Below are positions 55,709 through 64,000 of a stretch of 64,000 bases of DNA, one piece after another. Within the stretch, counting starts at the first letter, position 1; every line of letters starts with the position of its first letter. A program made the position numbers and the translations under genes. This stretch comes from Cellulomonas sp. 73-92 (GTDB lineage Bacteria; Actinomycetota; Actinomycetes; Actinomycetales; Cellulomonadaceae): positions 310,001-374,000 of the forward strand of contig NZ_MKTH01000008.1 in NCBI RefSeq assembly GCF_001898175.1, written 5' to 3'. The notes below the pieces were generated by a model, which was not told the origin of the DNA, did not search any database, and worked only from the letters and a program-made list of their open reading frames with translations.

Positions 55709-56179
55709 CTACCAGCGGTAGTGCGCGAAGGCCCGGTTGGACTCGGCCATCTTGTGCATGTCCTCGCGGCGCTTGACCGCCGCCCCCAGGCCGTTGGAGG
55801 CATCGAGGATCTCGTTCATGAGCCGCTCGGTCATCGTCTTCTCGCGACGGGCGCGGGAGAAGTCGGTCAGCCAGCGCAGCGCGAGGGTCGTGGCGCGCAC
55901 GGGGCGCACCTCGACCGGCACCTGGTAGGTCGCCCCGCCGACGCGGCGGGAGCGGACCTCGAGCGCGGGGCGCACGTTGTCCAGGGCGCGCTTGAGCACG
56001 ACGACCGGGTCCTGCTGCGTCTTGTCGCGGACGCCCTCGAGGGCGCCGTAGACGATCGACTCGGCGACGGTCTTCTTGCCGTCGAGCAGCACCTTGTTGA
56101 TGAGCTGCGTGACGACGGGCGACCCGTAGACCGGGTCGGAGACGAGCGGACGGCGGGGGGCCGGACCCTTGCGAGGCAT
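55709..56179 (-). CDS. rpsG: 30S ribosomal protein S7
   Basis: Starts assembly of the 30S head. 156 residues: [69 protein letters not shown] and NRAFAHYRW, in pieces. The ATG at 56179 lies 5 nt after the rpsL stop. Confidence 0.98.
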   Translation of the reverse strand: MPRKGPAPRRPLVSDPVYGSPVVTQLINKVLLDGKKTVAESIVYGALEGVRDKTQQDPVVVLKRALDNVRPALEVRSRRVGGATYQVPVEVRPVRATTLALRWLTDFSRARREKTMTERLMNEILDASNGLGAAVKRREDMHKMAESNRAFAHYRW

Positions 56180-56184
56180 GTGTC

Positions 56185-56553
56185 TCAGCCCTTCTTCGCG
56201 CCGTAGCGGGAACGTGCCTGCTTGCGGTTCTTCACGCCCTGCGTGTCGAGCGCGCCGCGCACGATCTTGTAGCGGACACCCGGCAGGTCCTTCACGCGGC
56301 CGCCGCGCACGAGCACGATCGAGTGCTCCTGCAGGTTGTGGCCGACGCCGGGGATGTAGGCGGTGACCTCCACCTGGCTGGAGAGCCGAACGCGCGCGAC
56401 CTTGCGCAGCGCCGAGTTCGGCTTCTTCGGGGTGGTGGTGTAGACGCGGGTGCACACCCCGCGACGCTGGGGCGAACCCTTGAGGGCAGGCGTCTTCGAC
56501 TTGTTCGTCTTCGCCTGCCGGCCCTTGCGGACCAGCTGCTGGATCGTAGGCAC
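56185..56553 (-). CDS. rpsL: 30S ribosomal protein S12
   Basis: Decoding-centre protein of 122 residues: [40 protein letters not shown] and [20 protein letters not shown]. Both lysines whose change gives streptomycin resistance (in [11 protein letters not shown] and RVKDLPG) are present, so the wild-type form is seen. GTG start at 56553 after GGAGAG. First gene of the str operon with a leader of about 280 nt. Confidence 0.98.
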   Translation of the reverse strand: MPTIQQLVRKGRQAKTNKSKTPALKGSPQRRGVCTRVYTTTPKKPNSALRKVARVRLSSQVEVTAYIPGVGHNLQEHSIVLVRGGRVKDLPGVRYKIVRGALDTQGVKNRKQARSRYGAKKG

Positions 56554-56838
56554 GGACTCTCCGAGTCACTCGGTGTTCTCTGGTCGACCGGCACCCGTCA
56601 CCTAGGACGGCCGGCTGGTTCCCGGCTCGCCGCTCGTCGCGCGGCTACCCCGGAGGTCGTGCGTCCCGCACCGACCCCCGCGCCCGGGCGTGTCGCCCCG
56701 GTCCTCCGCGGCGCGGACCAGGACGTCATCCCGGTCGGTCCGTGGTGGTGGGGAGTCCACCCGCTGGTGCTGCCCGGATCCGTGAGGATCCGACGTGCAC
56801 GCACGCACAAGGGCCCGACGACGCGGGCACGGTGTCCG

Positions 56839-56867
56839 AGCATACAGCACCGCCCGGACGGGCCCAA
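56839..56867 (-). promoter_or_regulatory. Promoter of the str operon
   Basis: Minus strand: TTGGGC (56867-56862), 17-nt spacer, TATGCT (56844-56839). Strong -10 and correct spacing, between the rpoC terminator and rpsL. Confidence 0.6.
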
Positions 56868-56884
56868 AGCGAGGACCGGACCAA

Positions 56885-56928
56885 CGGGCGAGGGCCCGCC
56901 CCGGCGCACCGGGACGGGCCCTCGCCCG
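56885..56928 (-). terminator. Terminator hairpin after rpoC
   Basis: A 20-bp stem (56885-56904 with 56909-56928, one mismatch) and a CGCA loop, 6 nt after the rpoC stop. No T-run. The strongest hairpin in the window. Confidence 0.8.
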
Positions 56929-56934
56929 CGTCGA

Positions 56935-60804
<3,870 letters not shown>

Positions 60805-60870
60805 GGGGTCCTACTTCCCTTCGGTGCCGCGAACAGGCGGCGGGACGGTTTCGAGCAGGGGTGCGGGCCG

Positions 60871-60897
60871 GGACGGGGCGCGCTGGGCGCCCCGTCC
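60871..60897 (-). other. Hairpin between rpoB and rpoC
   Basis: GGACGGGGCGC-GCTGG-GCGCCCCGTCC, 11-bp perfect stem, 11 nt after the rpoB stop. Perhaps a processing or attenuation site between the two subunit genes. Confidence 0.5.
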
Positions 60898-60907
60898 GGG
60901 CTCGGCG

Positions 60908-64000
<3,093 letters not shown>

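Larger units (their letters stand above)
56554..56934 (-). other. 381-base untranslated region: rpoC end and str leader
   Basis: No gene found. On the minus strand it holds the rpoC terminator (56885-56928), a good promoter (56839-56867), and a leader of about 280 nt with stems such as CGGATCC-GTGA-GGATCCG (56775-56792) and GGTCC...GGACC (56700-56719). Confidence 0.6.

Noticed and set aside
56185..56553. Possible streptomycin resistance in rpsL
   Set aside because: Both critical lysines are present.

Overview
The window looks like chromosomal DNA of a high-GC Gram-positive actinobacterium, most likely order Micrococcales near Cellulomonas. The signs are a very GC-rich third codon position, many GTG starts, leaderless genes, the actinobacterial order of the rpoBC-str-S10-spc-alpha gene block, and a GH94 disaccharide phosphorylase. 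This is inference from gene content and order; no database was searched. I see no tRNA, rRNA, CRISPR array, phage gene or insertion sequence.

Right half (about 32.9-64.0 kb, almost all minus strand): in transcription order, rpoB (5' end outside the window) and rpoC; the str operon (rpsL, rpsG, fusA, tuf); the S10 operon (rpsJ to rpsQ); the spc operon (rplN to rplO, then secY, adk, map, infA, rpmJ); the alpha operon (rpsM, rpsK, rpoA, rplQ); and truA. GC-rich hairpins lie at most operon junctions, and two untranslated stretches of about 380 bases precede rpsJ and rpsL. rpoB is broken in this sequence: near 62174 the frame shifts and about 22 residues expected from other RpoB proteins are missing. 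Because rpoB is essential, an assembly error is the first explanation.

Middle (about 18.6-33 kb): rplM-rpsI and glmM-def continue the conserved minus-strand series towards coaA and glmS. Between them sit accessory genes: an argP/lysE-like regulator and exporter pair, an MptB-like mannosyltransferase, an SRPBCC-MerR pair, a DUF5709 protein, a ROK sugar kinase, a hydrolase, a DUF2807 (GIN) lipoprotein, a glutamine-amidotransferase-like protein, a DedA membrane protein and a second lipoprotein. Three of these (dedA, the GIN lipoprotein, mptB) are preceded by arrays of four CAGGG/CCTGAC half-sites at about 11-bp spacing. This may be an undescribed envelope regulon of an OmpR-type response regulator.

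Left half (1-18.6 kb): glmS, a MazG-like protein, a mazEF-like toxin-antitoxin pair with an operator, acpS, nnrE/D, alr, tsaE, tsaB, rimI and tsaD form the remainder of the conserved cell-wall and tRNA-modification series. It is split by a block (about 9.1-17.6 kb) holding a plus-strand cassette: an unusual nucleotidyltransferase-phosphohexomutase fusion followed by a GH94 phosphorylase that resembles N,N'-diacetylchitobiose phosphorylases. Together they could turn a phosphorolysed disaccharide into sugar-6-phosphate and perhaps NDP-sugar. The left end holds an ArsR/SRPBCC pair whose operator palindrome overlaps the regulator's start codon, and a membrane-anchored protein of unknown function with an internal duplication.
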